Assembly: GCA_900756945.1 (NCBI GenBank)
Contig: CAAELZ010000063.1
Location: forward strand, 1-31,187
Source of the DNA: an uncultured Collinsella sp.
GTDB lineage: Bacteria > Actinomycetota > Coriobacteriia > Coriobacteriales > Coriobacteriaceae
Length of the DNA: 31,187 nt
Direction: 5' to 3'
Of the stretch, positions 23,141-31,176 are shown piece by piece. A program made the translations under genes and the position numbers. The notes below the pieces were generated by a model. That model had not been told where the DNA came from and searched no databases. It was given only the letters and a program-made list of their open reading frames with translations. Every line of letters begins with the position of its first letter. Position 1 is the first letter of the stretch.

Positions 23141-24664
23141 CTATCTCACGTTGTCGTTCATCGCGAAAGAGTTCTTCATGGCGCAGCTCGTGGTGTAGAG
23201 CACCTTGCCCAACAGGGCATCGGTCTCCACGCGCACGAGCTCGGCAAACTCCTCGTTGGCGCGTGCAAGCTCGGCAGGCACCTCGGCCTCGGGCAGAGCG
23301 GCTACGGCAGCATCGACGTCATGGATCTGCTTGTGGCCCATGCCACCGACCTTCTCCTGATAATCCTCGACCGCGCGACCGCACTCATGGAAGCGGACGT
23401 CAGCCAGCGCGCCGATCAGGCGGTTGGCCCAGTAGAAGTTTTCGGACGTCACGCGGGCCTGCGTGTCGGCATAGTACTCGGGCATGGTCTCGACGTTGGC
23501 GTACAGCGGAACCAGCGCGTTAAACGAGTTGGAACCAAAGGCCATCCACTGCACGGCGCGGTAGGCCGGCTGCGCATAGGGGCGCAGTTGCAACACGGCG
23601 AGTTGGCTGTTGCGGTTGATGCCGATGGGGCGATAGGCGCCACGCGTGGCGGGCGTGCCCTTGCTGCCGTAGCAGTCGTACTCCGTGCCCTGGTAGTGGC
23701 TCGAAAGCACGTACTTGACGTCCTCGATGGTCACCTTGCGCTCGGGCACGCGGCTCCAGGGGATATCGTCGCTCTCGGGCGTGTAGTCGGCGTCGGGACC
23801 GTCCCACACATCGCTGGGGTTGAGGCAGCGCTGTATGTACCACGCACGCGGCGTGTTGTAGACATGATCGCTGTCGCTATGCGAGCCAAAGGCCTCGCGC
23901 GGGTTGAAGACCGTCGCCGGATCGTCGCCCTCAACGCCCAGCGTCAGGTCCAGATGCCACTCGGCCATCCAGGAGCGCAGGTCGGCGGAGCACATGTGGT
24001 CGACCTGGGCGCCCTCGGCGTCGTCCAGGTCAAAGCTGTCGATACCCAGCTGGTTGGGCATGGTCACATAGGCGTCATCGGGCACGCGCTTGGCGATCCA
24101 GTGGTGGCCGCCGATGGTCTCGAGCCACCAGATCTCGTCCACATCGCTAAAGGCGATGCCGTTGTTCTCGTAGGTACCATAGCGCTCGAGCAGGTCGCCC
24201 AGAATGCGTACGCCGTCGCGGGCGGATTTGGCATATGGCAGCACCAGGGTCACCATGTCCTCCTCGCCCAGGCCACCAGGCTGCGCCGACACATAGCCGT
24301 CCTCACCCTCGTTGCCCTTGGCGGGCACGTAGTCCACGAGCGGGTCGGCGCCGCGGACGCGCTCGTTGGTGGTGAGCGTCTCGGTTGCGGACATGCCAAC
24401 ATTGAGCTCGTTGAAGCCCGCCTCGGCCCAAATGCCGTGACCGGGAATAACATCGGGGACGCTCGTGTGGCGCATGGGATTATCGGGCAGTTCAACGGTC
24501 AGGTGACTCAGGACGCTCGTGTAGACGCGCGGCTGCTCGTCGGGATGCACCACGCGCATACGCTTGGGCTCAAACACCCCGTTGGACGAGTCCTCGTTGC
24601 GGGCGACAAGCGTCGACCCGTCGTAGCTCGCATTCTTACCAACCAAAATCGTTGTGCACGGCAT
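23141..24664 (-). CDS. C69-family dipeptidase (Ntn hydrolase)
   Basis: 507 residues. ATG 24664 is chosen because AAGGAGG lies six bases upstream and because it places Cys3 (MPCTTILVG) at the N-terminus, where the catalytic cysteine is needed. Blocks typical of family C69/U34: DGSTLVARNEDS, NELNVGMSATET, VLPYAKSARDGVRILGDLLERYGTYE, GIAFSDVDEIWWLETIGGHHWIAKRVPDDAY and NAQPAYRAVQWMAFG-like AQPAYRAVQW. No signal peptide, so it is a cytoplasmic dipeptidase for peptide nutrition. It lies next to the MITE-like element, which occupies its upstream region and may supply or disturb its promoter. Confidence 0.92.
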   Translation of the reverse strand: MPCTTILVGKNASYDGSTLVARNEDSSNGVFEPKRMRVVHPDEQPRVYTSVLSHLTVELPDNPMRHTSVPDVIPGHGIWAEAGFNELNVGMSATETLTTNERVRGADPLVDYVPAKGNEGEDGYVSAQPGGLGEEDMVTLVLPYAKSARDGVRILGDLLERYGTYENNGIAFSDVDEIWWLETIGGHHWIAKRVPDDAYVTMPNQLGIDSFDLDDAEGAQVDHMCSADLRSWMAEWHLDLTLGVEGDDPATVFNPREAFGSHSDSDHVYNTPRAWYIQRCLNPSDVWDGPDADYTPESDDIPWSRVPERKVTIEDVKYVLSSHYQGTEYDCYGSKGTPATRGAYRPIGINRNSQLAVLQLRPYAQPAYRAVQWMAFGSNSFNALVPLYANVETMPEYYADTQARVTSENFYWANRLIGALADVRFHECGRAVEDYQEKVGGMGHKQIHDVDAAVAALPEAEVPAELARANEEFAELVRVETDALLGKVLYTTSCAMKNSFAMNDNVR

Positions 24665-24746
24665 GCGCATCCTCCTTGAGCGAAGAAATCAAACGATAAC
24701 AGTGTATCGCTTCGGCGCAGAAAGGGCGAAACCACGGCGCTGGCAA

Positions 24747-24985
24747 CCCCTGTGGTCAAAAAATGCCAAATATGAGTACTGTCACCAATTTAGTAACAGC
24801 AATTTTGCTACGTATGGGTGTCGAAAGTCTACATTTGTTCAAAAATTAGATGATGTAATTCCTCATAGGTCCAATAAAATAGGCTCTCTACCGATAATAA
24901 ATATCGTTAGAGAGCCTATTTGACCTAAAATATATGTGACTATCTTGGCAACAGTACTCATATTTGGCATTTTTTGTCCACGGGG
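24747..24985. mobile_element. MITE-like non-autonomous element with 40-bp inverted ends
   Basis: The ends 24747-24786 and 24947-24985 are inverted repeats sharing an identical 26-base core (CAAAAAATGCCAAATATGAG and on), with one indel and a few mismatches outside it. The 239-base unit is clearly A+T-richer than the surrounding chromosome and codes for nothing visible. Its centre has a 14-bp perfect hairpin (24877-24890 with 24908-24921), extended by CGAT/ATCG inside and TAGGTC/GACCTA outside. No sure target-site duplication is visible. It fills the gap between folD and the C69 gene. Confidence 0.65.
24866..24927 (-). terminator. Large hairpin inside the MITE-like element
   Basis: Stem 24877-24890/24908-24921 plus flanking TAGGTC/GACCTA, with A/T runs on both sides. 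It could stop transcription from folD on the minus strand, or from either strand. Confidence 0.45.
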
Positions 24986-25018
24986 TATAGAGCTAACCCC
25001 TCAAACAGCCCAAAACGC

Positions 25019-25873
25019 CTATTTCGATGCGCGCTCGGCCGCCTCGATCACGTGTTTAGCGAGGATCGCCGTCGTCACAGCGCCCACGCCGCCCGGCACG
25101 GGCGTGATGGCGTTAACGACCGGCTCCGCAGCATCAGAATCGACGTCACCCACCAGCTTGCCAGCGGCCTCGTCCCAATTAATGCCAACATCGATGATCG
25201 TCTGGCCCTCGCGAACCGCATCCACGCCAATCGTACGCGCGCGTCCAACGGCGGCAACCACAGTGTCGGCAGCACGGCACTCGGCAGCAAGGTCGCGCGT
25301 ATGCGTATGGCACGTCGTCACGGTCGCATTGCGCGCCGTAAGCATGGCGGCAACAGGACGCCCGATCACCAGCGAGCGCCCGACCACAGCAACCTTAGCT
25401 CCATCCAGCTCAACGCCGTAATGATCCAGCAAAGCAAGCACGGCTTCGGCTGTGCAGGGGGCAAAACCCTCGCCGCGCCCCGAAAGCGTGGTGAGCAGCG
25501 AAACCGGCGTCATGGAGTCAACGTCCTTGGCAGGATCGAGTGCCGCGGCAACCGCGTCCTCGTCAAGGCCGGCGGGCAGCGGGCGGAACATCAGGCAGCC
25601 ATGAACAGACGAATCGGTATTGATGTCCTCGATGGCCGCCAACAGCTCGTCCTGCGAAACATCGGCGGGAAGCAAAACGCGGCGAGCCTCAATGCCAACC
25701 TTTTCGCAGCGCTTGAGCGCACCGCGCTCGTAGGATAGGTCGTCCTCGCGTTCACCCACGCGCACGATAGCCAGCGTCGGCACAACGCCGCGCTCGCGCA
25801 AAGCCACGCAGCGAGCAGCAAGTTCCTCAGTCAAAGCGCGAGCAACGGGGGCACCCTTCAGCAGTTCAGCCAT
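25019..25873 (-). CDS. folD: FolD-family 5,10-methylene-THF dehydrogenase, cyclohydrolase residues altered
   Basis: 284 residues from ATG 25873, with GAGGGG upstream and only two bases between it and the fchA stop. Typical FolD blocks: LAIVRVG, PLPAG, KDVDSM, PCTAEAVLALL, VVGRSLVIGRPVAAML (NADP site) and ITPVPGGVGAVTTAIL. Aligned with E. coli FolD, Tyr50 is kept (SYERGAL), but the catalytic Lys54 becomes Ala and Gln98 (VQLPLP) becomes Phe (MFRPLP). KDVDGF also reads KDVDSM. These residues serve the cyclohydrolase half-reaction, so this protein is probably a dehydrogenase only, with FchA doing the cyclohydrolase step. Confidence 0.93.
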   Translation of the reverse strand: MAELLKGAPVARALTEELAARCVALRERGVVPTLAIVRVGEREDDLSYERGALKRCEKVGIEARRVLLPADVSQDELLAAIEDINTDSSVHGCLMFRPLPAGLDEDAVAAALDPAKDVDSMTPVSLLTTLSGRGEGFAPCTAEAVLALLDHYGVELDGAKVAVVGRSLVIGRPVAAMLTARNATVTTCHTHTRDLAAECRAADTVVAAVGRARTIGVDAVREGQTIIDVGINWDEAAGKLVGDVDSDAAEPVVNAITPVPGGVGAVTTAILAKHVIEAAERASK

Positions 25874-25875
25874 GG

Positions 25876-26508
25876 CTATCCCCTCTTCCTTGCGGCGTCG
25901 GCGGCGCGGCGCGCCAGCGCATCGGCGCGCGGCAGCCACGTATCCAGCAGCTCATCACACGCCACCTCGAGCTCCTCGGCGCGCGCCCGGTCTTTCATAG
26001 ACGTTGTATTGGCAAAAAGCGTCAAGCTCGCGCCCTGCATGGCGGCGCGGCAGAACACGGCGCCGCACGCCACATCGGACAGCAGCTGGCGCGAGCCCTT
26101 GTCGGCCATGTCCTCGAGCAGCGCCAGCGCGCGTCCGCAGGCATCCATAATCCGATACGGGGGCATGGCCGCCACACGCAACGCATCCTGAATCGCCGCC
26201 GCACGAGACGGATCGTCGCGCGGGATACCGTACGCAGCGGACACTTGGCCGTACGCACGAACGTCCTCGGCGACCAGGTCCACAAGTTCCTGCGCCAACT
26301 CATCTGCCTGGGCAAATGCGCGCGTCAGATCGTCTGCGCGATCGGCAAGCGCGGGATTGGTTGCCCCATAACGAGCGACCATCCCGCAAAGCGAGGCGCC
26401 CAGTGCACCCACAAAGGCGCTCGCGCTGCCGCCACCGGGAACCGGCTCGCGTGCGGCAAGCGCCTCGGCAAACTCTCGGCAGGTTTTATCCATCATCTCT
26501 TGGCTCAT
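25876..26508 (-). CDS. fchA: Methenyltetrahydrofolate cyclohydrolase FchA (cyclodeaminase/cyclohydrolase family)
   Basis: 210 residues from ATG 26508, with AAGGTG seven bases upstream. The FTCD_C-type signature PVPGGGSASAFVGALGASL is at about residues 18-36, followed by the all-helical bundle with VAEDVRAYGQV, PPYRIMDAC and SDVACGAVFCRAAMQGA. Members are either formimidoyl-THF cyclodeaminase or methenyl-THF cyclohydrolase. Direct coupling to a FolD lacking cyclohydrolase residues favours the latter. Together the two interconvert methylene-THF and 10-formyl-THF for purine and formate metabolism. Confidence 0.88.
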   Translation of the reverse strand: MSQEMMDKTCREFAEALAAREPVPGGGSASAFVGALGASLCGMVARYGATNPALADRADDLTRAFAQADELAQELVDLVAEDVRAYGQVSAAYGIPRDDPSRAAAIQDALRVAAMPPYRIMDACGRALALLEDMADKGSRQLLSDVACGAVFCRAAMQGASLTLFANTTSMKDRARAEELEVACDELLDTWLPRADALARRAADAARKRG

Positions 26509-26670
26509 ACGCACGCACCTTCAAGTCATATATATCGGTCGGGTGACAACCGCCGCCCAACCGCATCGAATACGTAATGGTGCTAAGTCTAGCCCATAAG
26601 CACATGGGCGTCAGCGCACCTGGCCATCGCGGATTTCTATGACACACGATAGGCGGCAGCGACACAAACA

Positions 26671-26686
26671 TGGGACACATGGCCCA
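26671..26686. promoter_or_regulatory. Candidate operator, copy 1
   Basis: TGGGACACATGGCCCA is close to a palindrome (TGGG..CA.ATG.CCCA). It differs by one base from 27620-27635, and both lie upstream of paralogous lipoprotein genes. Confidence 0.4.
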
Positions 26687-26724
26687 CCTTTCGAGACTTC
26701 CAGGCAGCGGCAACTGGGGCATAC

Positions 26725-26746
26725 ATATAGGTAAGGAGCCCTATAT
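26725..26746 (+). other. Hairpin with a ribosome-site-like loop
   Basis: ATATAGG (26725-26731) and CCTATAT (26740-26746) are exact complements around an 8-base loop containing TAAGGAG. No start codon with a convincing ORF follows, so its meaning is unclear. Confidence 0.35.
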
Positions 26747-26878
26747 TGGGGCAACGCCCATCACGGTACCGGACGACGAATGGAGGAATAACCGCACAGT
26801 AAACTCATGTGCATGCGTAACCGCCGCCCCAGCGATCCGCGGCACACGATGTCCCTGGCAGACAAGGAGGACGCCACC

Positions 26879-27484
26879 ATGAAGAAAAAGACCCTATCAA
26901 TCCTTTCCCTTTGCATCGCCCTCTTTGCCGCGTTTGCCCTTGTCGGCTGCGGCGGGAGCGCATCGGGCGGAGGCGGCAGCGCCGCCAAGAGCGAGGCCAA
27001 GGAAAAGGCCCCCGTCGCCAAAAAGACTGACTTTATCTGGTTTAAGGTCGAGATGCCCGAGGGCGTCGGCGTAAGCGACTCCGCCGGCAAGAATGCCGAC
27101 AGGGTCCAGCTCACCTTCCCCGAAGAAGAGAACGCCTCAGGCGATCGCTTTATCCCCGTTTGGAAAAAGGCGCTGACAGCTGAGGAGTCCCACGCCGACC
27201 AGGCAGAAAAGAAGGGGGATACGTTCCAGTGGAAGGATGGCGGATCCGTCGAGTATAACGGCAGGACGTGGCTCGTCGGAACGTACGAGGACAACAGTGG
27301 CATCTCAACACTCCTCTTTACCGACGTTGAACCGGGAAGCGTCTACGTCCTCATCTCGAACTTCGAACTGCACAAGAAAGAAGCCGAGGCACTCCTCAAC
27401 TCCATCGAGTTCCCCGATGACATGGCGGAGGCGGTTTCCGAGGCACGCGAAGTCGAGATTTCGAGCATCGAGATCAAGCATTAG
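26879..27484 (+). CDS. Secreted lipoprotein, paralogue 1
   Basis: 201 residues; ATG 26879 has AAGGAGG eight bases upstream. A lipoprotein signal (MKKKTLSILSLCIALFAAFA) ends in the lipobox LVGC, with Cys24 the lipidated residue. A Gly/Ser/Ala/Lys linker follows to about residue 48, then a globular domain opening TDFIWFKVEMPEGV. It is built of alternating charged strands with YNGRTW and a closing helix (EAEALLNSIEF) and EISSIEIKH. No named family recognised. It shares layout and several motifs with the gene at 27710. Confidence 0.85.
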   Translation: MKKKTLSILSLCIALFAAFALVGCGGSASGGGGSAAKSEAKEKAPVAKKTDFIWFKVEMPEGVGVSDSAGKNADRVQLTFPEEENASGDRFIPVWKKALTAEESHADQAEKKGDTFQWKDGGSVEYNGRTWLVGTYEDNSGISTLLFTDVEPGSVYVLISNFELHKKEAEALLNSIEFPDDMAEAVSEAREVEISSIEIKH

Positions 27485-27538
27485 GGGCTCGCACGCAGCA
27501 TCGCATGCGCAGTCATTACATGATCGGACGCCCAGCCG

Positions 27539-27567
27539 GGGGAGGATCGGATTGCCCGGTCCTCCCC
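27539..27567 (+). terminator. Hairpin after lipoprotein 1
   Basis: GGGGAGGATCGG (27539-27550) pairs with CCGGTCCTCCCC (27556-27567) with one G-U pair; the following TACTTATAT is a weak T-tract. Probably separates the two lipoprotein transcripts. Confidence 0.6.
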
Positions 27568-27619
27568 TACTTATATCGCGACATATTGCCACTTGTCGGC
27601 GCATATCCGGCCCTCAGAA

Positions 27620-27635
27620 TGGGACATATGGCCCA
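27620..27635. promoter_or_regulatory. Candidate operator, copy 2
   Basis: TGGGACATATGGCCCA, a 16-base palindrome apart from one mismatched pair, 75 bases before lipoprotein 2. Counterpart of 26671-26686. Confidence 0.45.
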
Positions 27636-27709
27636 CCCTAGCGAGCCGCTCGCGCGTACAGTAAAGGCAGGTAATCCATGGGCGGTTACAGATCGAGGAG
27701 GACACGACC

Positions 27710-28303
27710 ATGAAAAAGAAGGCCTTTGCGATTCTCACCCTCTGCATGAGTCTCTTTGCCGCAGTTGCCCTGGTGGGCTGCGGTGGCAGCGGCGGCGCTA
27801 CCGGAAGCGGCGGTGGCGGCGGAGCAGAAAAGCCAGCCGTGGATATGAGGACCGATTTCATTTGGTTTAAGGTCGAGGTGCCCGAGGGCGTCGAAATCAC
27901 GGACGTCGCGGGCGACACGGCCGACAGAGCCCAGTTTAAGTTCACCGAAAGCGAGCACGCGAGCGACCGCTTCATTCCTGTCTTCGACCCCGACAAGAAC
28001 GCCGACGAGCTGTTCGACTACGAGGCAAAGTGGAAGGCCAACTCCGGATGGACCGAAAGCGACCCCGTTAAATACAACGGCAAGACCTGGCGCAGTGCTT
28101 ACTTCACGCACTCGGGCGGCGTAACGACTGAGTACTTCACCGACGTTGAGGGCGGCAGCGTCTACGTGCGCATCGACAACGTCGAGGAGCACAAGGACGC
28201 CGTCGAAGCCATGATGAAGTCCCTAGAATTTGCCGATGACATCGCCAAGGCCAAGACTGAGGCCATGGACGTCAAGCTCGACGATATCGAGATCAAGCGC
28301 TAA
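27710..28303 (+). CDS. Secreted lipoprotein, paralogue 2
   Basis: 197 residues; ATG 27710 with GAGGAGG eight bases upstream. Signal peptide MKKKAFAILTLCMSLFAAVA and lipobox LVGC (Cys24), then a Gly/Ser linker and the same domain as paralogue 1: TDFIWFKVEVPEGV, a DRFIPV strand, KYNGKTW, SVYVRIDNVEEHKDAVEAMMKSLEF-type helix and DIEIKR ending. The two clearly arose by tandem duplication. Function unknown; the product should be anchored to the outer face of the membrane. A strong terminator follows. Confidence 0.85.
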   Translation: MKKKAFAILTLCMSLFAAVALVGCGGSGGATGSGGGGGAEKPAVDMRTDFIWFKVEVPEGVEITDVAGDTADRAQFKFTESEHASDRFIPVFDPDKNADELFDYEAKWKANSGWTESDPVKYNGKTWRSAYFTHSGGVTTEYFTDVEGGSVYVRIDNVEEHKDAVEAMMKSLEFADDIAKAKTEAMDVKLDDIEIKR

Positions 28304-28373
28304 GCGACTGGCGAGCGCAACGGGAAACATGGGCGCAGCGCAAGCAAGCGACGGTGGCCCAGCGCCTCGCACC

Positions 28374-28406
28374 AAGGGAGGGCCGCATCACCGGCCCTCC
28401 CTTTCT
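28374..28406 (+). terminator. Rho-independent terminator after lipoprotein 2
   Basis: AAGGGAGGGCCG (28374-28385) pairs perfectly with CGGCCCTCCCTT (28392-28403), followed by TCTT. Confidence 0.88.
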
Positions 28407-28479
28407 TATGCCGGTAGCTAACGAGCGCAAAGGCGCCGGGCACCAAAACCACTCCCCCAAGCGCGGTGGCGACACAAAA

Positions 28480-28568
28480 TGGGCAAGCATCCCAACACGT
28501 CCGCCCGCCGATTTATAGCGCCGCGCAGGCAATTAAGCCGACGCCTTTAAACATCTGGGCAGTATAGT
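28480..28568 (+). promoter_or_regulatory. Upstream region of the PI-PLC gene: motif and possible -10
   Basis: TGGGCAAGCATCCCA (28480-28494), preceded by GCGACACAAA, resembles the operator-like copy 1, which is preceded by GCGACACAAAC. TATAGT at 28563-28568 is a fair -10 box; no clear -35 is at the right distance. The rest of the 308-base gap shows nothing else. Confidence 0.35.
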
Positions 28569-28611
28569 GTCCAAAACGAGCGTACAGCCGCACGCTGCGA
28601 ATGGAGGAGTT

Positions 28612-31110
28612 ATGACCGAACACCATGCCATCAGCCGCCGAGCATTTACGCTGGGCCTAGGTCTTGCGGCGTTGTCGCCGCTTGCAAGCCTGCCCGAAAC
28701 CGCAGGATTGGGCCTTCCCCTGCGAGCGGCATTTGCAGACGACACGCCCAAACCGGCGGAGCACCTCGGTAATTTCGTCATTCGCCTTCGCCCCGCGGGC
28801 TATTTTCGCACTGCAAGCGTCAACCAAGACGGCAACGTTCGCGGCAACGTCTGCCACCTGTTTAATGACGGTACGTCCAACAAGCTCATCCTTGAGAACG
28901 TAACGACCAAGAATGACGATACAAACTGGTATGCTATCCGCACCTTGCTCAATTTCGAAGAGCATAAAAAGACGGGCTACAGCATTTGGTCGGTCGACGA
29001 CGACTCGGACAAAGATGGAAAGGTCATCCACGTATGGGGCGGCGAGTATGACAACAAGCCCAGCCGCGCTTTTGCGTTCGAGCGCCAATCAAACGGAACC
29101 TATATCATCCGAGACCGCACGGTCGAGAAAGAAACCGAGAAAAAAGACATTAAGTACTTGGCAATAGAATCGAACGGCAAAGACCAGGACAACAATAAGA
29201 TCTGCCATAAGAGTAAGAGCATTCCGTGGGAGCTCGAACTTATCGGTTACGACATGAAAAAGAACGATGCCACGGTTAGCAGCCTCGACTGGATCACGTA
29301 CAGCAGCTACGTCGATGGGCCATGTTGGATGAAATACGTCGACGACAACAAGTTCCTCGACGAGCTGAGCATCCCGGGTACGCACGATTCGGGCACCTGC
29401 AGCGTGGACAACGACACTGAGCCCCAATCCTCGCAAGTAAAATGCCAGCAGGATTACATTCCCACGCAGTTGCTCGAGGGAATCCGCTATTTTGATATCC
29501 GACTCGGAAAGGGCGACGACCCCGGTATCGACCACGGGATTTTCTACCTACTCAAAAAAGACGGGAACTATCTGCATCTCTCCGATGTCATCGGGTACTT
29601 CAAAACGTTTTTGAACGAAAACCCGTCAGAAGCGCTCATCATGCTCGCATCGCGCGGCAACGATGAGGCTACCGACGAAAGCATAACGACGGCCTTCGCC
29701 AAGGTTATGGCCGATAACCCCAACCTGTTCTACACATCGAGCCGCGTTCCCACGCTACACGAGGTGCGCGGAAAGATCGTTCTGCTGCGTCGATTTAGGC
29801 TCGCCGGCAACAGTGTAAGCGGCCACACGTGGGGCCTCGACCTTACCGAATGGGATCACAAGATCAAGGCTCACTCCGACAGCACCACTATGTGTCTCGT
29901 CCAAGACGCGCGGGGCTTTGAAGCCGCGGGGGAAACAGGCGACAAAGAGCCCTATTGCACCAAGGTATACGCCCAGGACAAGTACAAACTCACGGGAACC
30001 GACAAGCTCAGCTGGGTCGATAATGCACTGAAGGAAACGACCGGGCGCACGCGCAACAAGGTGGACGTCGTGGACGATGGCGGGGCCAAGGTGCAAGCGC
30101 AGGAGCGTTGCTGGTCTATCAACTACACCAGCTGCACGGGCTTGTCGCACGGAGGCAATCCTTTTACCTCGGCACGAGTAGTCAACGAGCATCTGTATAA
30201 GAGCCCGTACATCAACCCCAGCGGCAACGAGGAAACAAAGTCAGATTACCTCAAGCACATTGGCATCATCGCATCCGACTTTGTTGATGCGGCACTGGCA
30301 CGGAGCATCTACCAGCGCAATTACGATACGGAGCACAAGCAGACGGCTTCGTACTATCTCCCGTACTATCTCCCGACCCGCATGCGTATGACGTACGGCG
30401 ACTCGCTGAGCGATGCCTCGCTCCAGGATGGCAAGACCGTTGGCGAGGGCCATTTCCGCCTTGTCGACAGCAGCAACGTACTCAACGTGACGGCTTCGGG
30501 CCATGCGTTTGCCATCGAATATGTGGATGTCGACGCCTTGGGCAACGAGACCGTTACGGAGCTGCGGGGCTCCGTGCCCATCGATATCGATCCACGCGCG
30601 CTGACACCCCACTTTGAGGGGCTCGAAGGCCTTAAGGCCGGCGAGGACGTGCGCGCCAAGATTGCGGCATCACTCGAGGGCAAGCTCGAAACCGATGCCT
30701 GCACGGCCCAGCTCGAGTTTGTGCACGACGCGAACGGCGCTCCGGGCACGGCAATGGCCGAGGGCGAAACATTTGCTGCAGGGACGTACTGGGTGCGCGC
30801 GAAAGGCCTTTTGGGCGACGCGGCACAGAACTACACGCTCGCCAGCGATGGAGCCGCAAGCTTTACCGTAGCGGCCTCGGGCAGTGCAGGCGGCACCGGC
30901 AGCGGCACGGGTTCCAACGCAGGCGGCGCCGACAAGAACGGCAAGGGCAACAAGAGCGACCAGGGCAAGAACTCGGCCGGAAAACTCGCCGACACGGGCG
31001 ACGGCTCCGGCATTGCCGCCGGGCTCGCCGCTGCCGCCGTGGCGACAACGGTCGCTGGCGCTGCAATGCTTGCCAGTGACCGCGACAATACCGAGGACGT
31101 TAACGAATAG
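28612..31110 (+). CDS. Tat-exported PI-PLC-family surface protein with ricin-like domain and LADTG anchor
   Basis: 832 residues; ATG 28612 with GGAGGAG three bases upstream. The twin-arginine signal is SRRAFTLGLG (residues 8-17), with cleavage likely after AFA near 42. Residues about 45-215 resemble a ricin-type beta-trefoil (RAFAFERQSNGTYIIRD, YLAIESN, PWELELI). Residues about 240-570 are a bacterial PI-PLC X domain close in pattern to the Bacillus enzyme: SIPGTHDSGT with His258 and Asp259, YFDIRLG with Arg297, and DHGIFY with His308, so the acid-base pair is intact. It should cleave phosphatidylinositol or GPI-type lipids, releasing diacylglycerol. An Ig-like region follows, then a Gly/Lys/Asn linker and LADTG (792-796) plus hydrophobic helix, a sortase signal of the LAxTG kind. 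The tail after the helix is acidic, which is atypical. Confidence 0.88.
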   Translation: MTEHHAISRRAFTLGLGLAALSPLASLPETAGLGLPLRAAFADDTPKPAEHLGNFVIRLRPAGYFRTASVNQDGNVRGNVCHLFNDGTSNKLILENVTTKNDDTNWYAIRTLLNFEEHKKTGYSIWSVDDDSDKDGKVIHVWGGEYDNKPSRAFAFERQSNGTYIIRDRTVEKETEKKDIKYLAIESNGKDQDNNKICHKSKSIPWELELIGYDMKKNDATVSSLDWITYSSYVDGPCWMKYVDDNKFLDELSIPGTHDSGTCSVDNDTEPQSSQVKCQQDYIPTQLLEGIRYFDIRLGKGDDPGIDHGIFYLLKKDGNYLHLSDVIGYFKTFLNENPSEALIMLASRGNDEATDESITTAFAKVMADNPNLFYTSSRVPTLHEVRGKIVLLRRFRLAGNSVSGHTWGLDLTEWDHKIKAHSDSTTMCLVQDARGFEAAGETGDKEPYCTKVYAQDKYKLTGTDKLSWVDNALKETTGRTRNKVDVVDDGGAKVQAQERCWSINYTSCTGLSHGGNPFTSARVVNEHLYKSPYINPSGNEETKSDYLKHIGIIASDFVDAALARSIYQRNYDTEHKQTASYYLPYYLPTRMRMTYGDSLSDASLQDGKTVGEGHFRLVDSSNVLNVTASGHAFAIEYVDVDALGNETVTELRGSVPIDIDPRALTPHFEGLEGLKAGEDVRAKIAASLEGKLETDACTAQLEFVHDANGAPGTAMAEGETFAAGTYWVRAKGLLGDAAQNYTLASDGAASFTVAASGSAGGTGSGTGSNAGGADKNGKGNKSDQGKNSAGKLADTGDGSGIAAGLAAAAVATTVAGAAMLASDRDNTEDVNE

Positions 31111-31142
31111 GCAAGCCAGTCTTTTGGGCGCATCAACTCAAT

Positions 31143-31176
31143 CGGGGCGCAGAATACCGTTCTGCGCCCCGCTTTT
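31143..31176 (+). terminator. Rho-independent terminator after the PI-PLC gene
   Basis: CGGGGCGCAGAA (31143-31154) pairs perfectly with TTCTGCGCCCCG (31160-31171), followed by CTTTT. Confidence 0.92.

Larger units (their letters stand above)
26509..26878. other. Intergenic region between fchA and lipoprotein 1
   Basis: About 370 bases without a supportable gene. It contains a near-palindrome at 26671-26686, a hairpin at 26725-26746 and the lipoprotein ribosome site at 26864-26870. An in-frame upstream ATG at 26807 extends the lipoprotein frame but has no spaced ribosome site and would bury the signal peptide. Parts of the region resemble 27600-27709, upstream of the second lipoprotein, so the duplication carried regulatory DNA. 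Confidence 0.5.

Noticed and set aside
26807..26878. N-terminal extension of lipoprotein 1
   Set aside because: It would move the signal peptide inward; the AAGGAGG site is placed for the start at 26879.
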